From assembly GCF_021026335.1 (NCBI RefSeq), contig NZ_JAJNCY010000010.1:1-64000 (forward strand): a stretch of DNA of 64,000 nt. The letters are read 5' to 3'. The number at the start of each line of letters is the position of its first letter. The first letter of the stretch is position 1. The notes under the pieces were generated by a model. That model was not told the origin of the DNA. It saw only the letters and a program-made list of their open reading frames with translations, and did not search any database. The stretch comes from Rhizobium sp. C1 (GTDB taxonomy: Bacteria; Pseudomonadota; Alphaproteobacteria; Rhizobiales; Rhizobiaceae). Shown here in pieces: positions 62,019 through 64,000 of the stretch. The position numbers and the translations under genes were made by a program.

Positions 62019-63098
62019 ATGGAGCCCGACCGCTTGAACACACACGAAATGGTGCCGCAATCTTCGCGTCAATCCCGCTCGTCCGTCACGGATGCCAATC
62101 ATTTCGTGCTCACGTTTGAAAACAACCGATACGCCAGCGAACTGTTTGGCCAGTTCGATGAGCATCTGAAGCTCATCGAGGAGCGGTTGAAGGTCGATGC
62201 CCGCGCCCGGGGCAATTCGGTTGCCATCACCGGTGAAATTCAGGCAACCAACCAGGCGCGCCGGGCGCTTGATTATCTTTACGACCGTCTGCAGAAGGGC
62301 GCTTCGGTCGAAACGTCCGATGTTGAAGGTGCGATCCGCATGGCGGTCGCCGCCGACGACCAGTTGACTTTGCCGACGCTCGAGCGCAAGGCCAAGCTGA
62401 CCATGGCGCAGATTTCCACCCGTAAGAAGACGATTGTCGCCCGCACCCCCACGCAGGATGCCTATATCCGCGCGCTGGAACGGTCCGAACTCGTCTTCGG
62501 CACCGGCCCCGCCGGTACGGGCAAGACCTATCTCGCGGTGGCGCATGCTGCCCAGCTTCTGGAGCGCGGCGCGGTCGACAAGATCATTCTCTCGCGCCCG
62601 GCCGTCGAAGCCGGCGAACGCCTCGGCTTCCTGCCCGGCGATATGAAGGAAAAGGTCGATCCCTATCTGCGGCCTCTCTATGACGCGCTCTATGACATGA
62701 TGCCGGGCGACAAGGTCGAACGCGCCATTACCGCCGGCGTCATCGAAATCGCCCCGCTCGCCTTCATGCGCGGCCGCACGCTGTCCAATGCCGCCGTGAT
62801 CCTCGACGAGGCGCAGAACACGACATCCATGCAGATGAAGATGTTCCTGACCCGTCTCGGCGAAAATGCCCGCATGATCGTGACCGGCGACCCGAGCCAG
62901 ATCGACCTGCCGCGCGGCGTCAAGTCCGGTCTGGTCGAGGCCCTGCGCATCCTGAAAGAGGTCGAAGGCGTGTCGATCATTCGCTTCCGCGATATCGATG
63001 TCGTGCGCCACCCCCTTGTCGGGCGCATCGTCAAGGCTTACGACGCCGAATACGAAAAGCCGGAGCCCGCTGCGGATGCGGCGGGGAGTACAAACTGA
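62019..63098 (+). CDS. PhoH family ATPase (PhoL/YbeZ type)
   Basis: This is a 359-residue cytoplasmic protein. An N-terminal KH-like region (VLTFENNRYASELFGQFDEHL) is followed by the PhoH P-loop ATPase domain: FGTGPAGTGKTYLAVAHAAQ (Walker A, near residue 163), AFMRGRTLSNAAVILDEAQN (Walker B) and IVTGDPSQIDLPRG. YbeZ-type proteins act with YbeY in RNA processing. It starts 15 bp after miaB. Its TGA stop overlaps the proposed CTG start of ybeY, so coupling is expected. Confidence 0.94.
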   Translation: MEPDRLNTHEMVPQSSRQSRSSVTDANHFVLTFENNRYASELFGQFDEHLKLIEERLKVDARARGNSVAITGEIQATNQARRALDYLYDRLQKGASVETSDVEGAIRMAVAADDQLTLPTLERKAKLTMAQISTRKKTIVARTPTQDAYIRALERSELVFGTGPAGTGKTYLAVAHAAQLLERGAVDKIILSRPAVEAGERLGFLPGDMKEKVDPYLRPLYDALYDMMPGDKVERAITAGVIEIAPLAFMRGRTLSNAAVILDEAQNTTSMQMKMFLTRLGENARMIVTGDPSQIDLPRGVKSGLVEALRILKEVEGVSIIRFRDIDVVRHPLVGRIVKAYDAEYEKPEPAADAAGSTN

Positions 63099-63604
63099 CC
63101 GACACGCTCGACATACAGATTTCTATTGAGGAAGGGGACTGGCCCGACGAGGCCGGTCTTCTTGCTTTATGCGCGCCGGTGCTGAAGGCGGCAGGCGATC
63201 ATCTGGCAAGGTTCGAGAAGCAGCCCTTCCCGAAACATCCAGTCGAGCTTTCGCTGCTCTTTACCGATGATGCTTCGATCCGCGAGATCAATGCGGAATG
63301 GCGCGACAAGGACAAGCCGACCAACGTTCTTTCCTTCCCGGCCTATCCGCTTGCTCCCGGTGGCATGCCGGGGCCGATGCTGGGCGACATCATTTTCGCC
63401 CATGAGACGGTCGCCCGCGAGGCGGCTGAACTGGAAAAGCCGTTCGAGGCGCATCTGAGCCATCTGCTAGTGCATGGTTTTCTGCATCTTTTCGGCTATG
63501 ATCACATGAACGACGGAGAAGCGACGATCATGGAAGGTCTCGAGACTCGCATTCTTTTAGGCCTCGGCCTATCTGATCCTTACGCGGGAACCGAGCTGAC
63601 ATGA
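63095..63604 (+). CDS. ybeY: endoribonuclease YbeY (rRNA maturation factor), probable CTG start
   Basis: This metalloenzyme of about 169 residues is needed for 16S rRNA 3' maturation and small-RNA control. The zinc motif is HLLVHGFLHLFGYDHMND (HxxxHxxxxxH). The fold includes LSLLFTDDASIREINAEWRDKDKPTNVLSFP, in parts. No ATG, GTG or TTG lies upstream of GTG 63179 in frame, and that start would remove the conserved first strand (DIQISIEEGDWP). CTG at 63095 has GGGGAG 6-7 nt upstream and overlaps the phoH stop, giving the usual rhizobial length. Confidence 0.88.
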   Translation: MTDTLDIQISIEEGDWPDEAGLLALCAPVLKAAGDHLARFEKQPFPKHPVELSLLFTDDASIREINAEWRDKDKPTNVLSFPAYPLAPGGMPGPMLGDIIFAHETVAREAAELEKPFEAHLSHLLVHGFLHLFGYDHMNDGEATIMEGLETRILLGLGLSDPYAGTELT

Positions 63605-63616
63605 TCCCTGGAGACA

Positions 63617-64000
63617 ATGAGCGACATATCTGACACGACACGAGCGGCGAGCGATGAAAATGGCTCGTCAGTTTCCGAGGAGGGCGGCAGTCCCTCCGGC
63701 GCGCTGAAGAACGGCAATCCGATCAGGAGCTGGGCCGCGCGCCTTTTCAAGCCGTCCAACGGATCGAGCCTGCGCGAGAACATTGCCGACGCGCTTCTGG
63801 CCGACCCGGACAGCAATGCGGCCTTTTCCCCCAGCGAAAGGGCCATGCTGCACAATATCCTGCGTTTCCGGGAGGTTCGAGTCGAGGATGTCATGGTGCC
63901 GCGCGTCGATATCGAGGCGGTGGACCAAAGCATTTCCGTTGGCGATCTGATGGTCCTCTTCGAGGAATCTGGCCGTTCGCGCATGCCGGTCTATTGCGAC
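63617..64000 (+). CDS. tlyC: hemolysin/CorC-TlyC family protein, CBS domain (3' truncated by window end)
   Basis: The first 128 codons are present with no stop before position 64000. An acidic, low-complexity N-terminus (MSDISDTTRAASDENGSS) leads to ENIADALLADPDSNAAFSPSERAML and then HNILRFREVRVEDVMVPRVDIEAVD, the start of the CBS pair. SIAV-type sequence and VLFEESGRSRMPVYCD follow. This is the YbeX/CorC-like protein that follows ybeY in rhizobia, implicated in ribosome function or magnesium efflux. The ATG at 63617 has GGAG 4 nt upstream. Confidence 0.85.
   Translation, partial: MSDISDTTRAASDENGSSVSEEGGSPSGALKNGNPIRSWAARLFKPSNGSSLRENIADALLADPDSNAAFSPSERAMLHNILRFREVRVEDVMVPRVDIEAVDQSISVGDLMVLFEESGRSRMPVYCD

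Noticed and set aside
1-64000. CRISPR arrays, prophage, transposases, toxin-antitoxin pairs
   Set aside because: No regularly spaced repeats, phage structural genes, transposase motifs or paired small toxin/antitoxin frames were seen in the window.

Overview
The window reads as chromosome of a Rhizobiaceae-like alphaproteobacterium (Agrobacterium/Rhizobium/Sinorhizobium relatives). This rests on high G+C with alphaproteobacterial codon habits, rhizobial-type products (CycM-like anchored cytochrome c, DUF1150 behind Hsp20, CTG/GTG/TTG starts), a RirA-type iron box, an EcfG-type stress promoter, and a palindromic intergenic repeat of the sort scattered through rhizobial genomes. The content is housekeeping loci separated by regulator/effector cassettes. 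I see no phage, transposase, CRISPR array or plasmid functions.

Layout. 0.1-7.2 kb: dapD, a LOG-family protein, a HAD pyrimidine 5'-nucleotidase, an AraC/DUF2000 divergent pair, a MerR-carboxymuconolactone decarboxylase operon with a textbook 19-bp-spacer promoter, and a TetR-DHA2 efflux operon. 7.2-18.2 kb: argB, engB, yidC, rnpA and rpmH, all on the minus strand. They are separated by an ECF sigma/anti-sigma/fasciclin cassette and by a block of transaldolase, HxlR/NmrA pair and SPINDLY-type O-GlcNAc transferase. 18.5-22.4 kb: a chemoreceptor with a C-terminal GWEEF tether, a sensor kinase and tRNA-Arg(ACG). 22.5-27.9 kb: a TonB-dependent siderophore receptor behind a RirA-like box, and a two-gene operon of a vanadium-haloperoxidase-like PAP2 protein and a secreted FG-GAP/ASPIC protein. 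28-38.7 kb: CorA/ZntB transporter, two oxidoreductases, an uncharacterised small protein, a GT2/GtrA/GT-C membrane glycosylation set, pheA, kdsB, cycM and pyrC.

38.8-45 kb: a four-gene signalling operon encodes a lone receiver, a secreted molybdopterin-oxidoreductase-fold protein, a hybrid kinase with receiver and Hpt, and a receiver fused to a degenerate HD-GYP domain. A MarR-Bcr/CflA efflux operon follows. 45-56.6 kb: Dcp-like peptidase, the intergenic repeat, the alternative spermidine pathway (carboxynorspermidine dehydrogenase and decarboxylase) with a hairpin leader, a second Bcr/CflA pump, a PAP2 phosphatase, leuB, a His-rich secreted protein behind an EcfG-type promoter, and a gamma-glutamylpolyamine synthetase/oxidase pair. 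56.6-64 kb: nucleoside hydrolase, Hsp20-DUF1150, trmB-metK, and divergently miaB-phoH-ybeY-tlyC. ybeY most likely starts at CTG, and tlyC runs off the end.

The loci most worth following up are the signalling operon at 38.8-43.0 kb, the haloperoxidase/FG-GAP operon with its iron-regulated neighbour at 22.5-27.9 kb, and several precise, unassigned operator dyads. All functions are inferred from reading the sequence; no database search was run.
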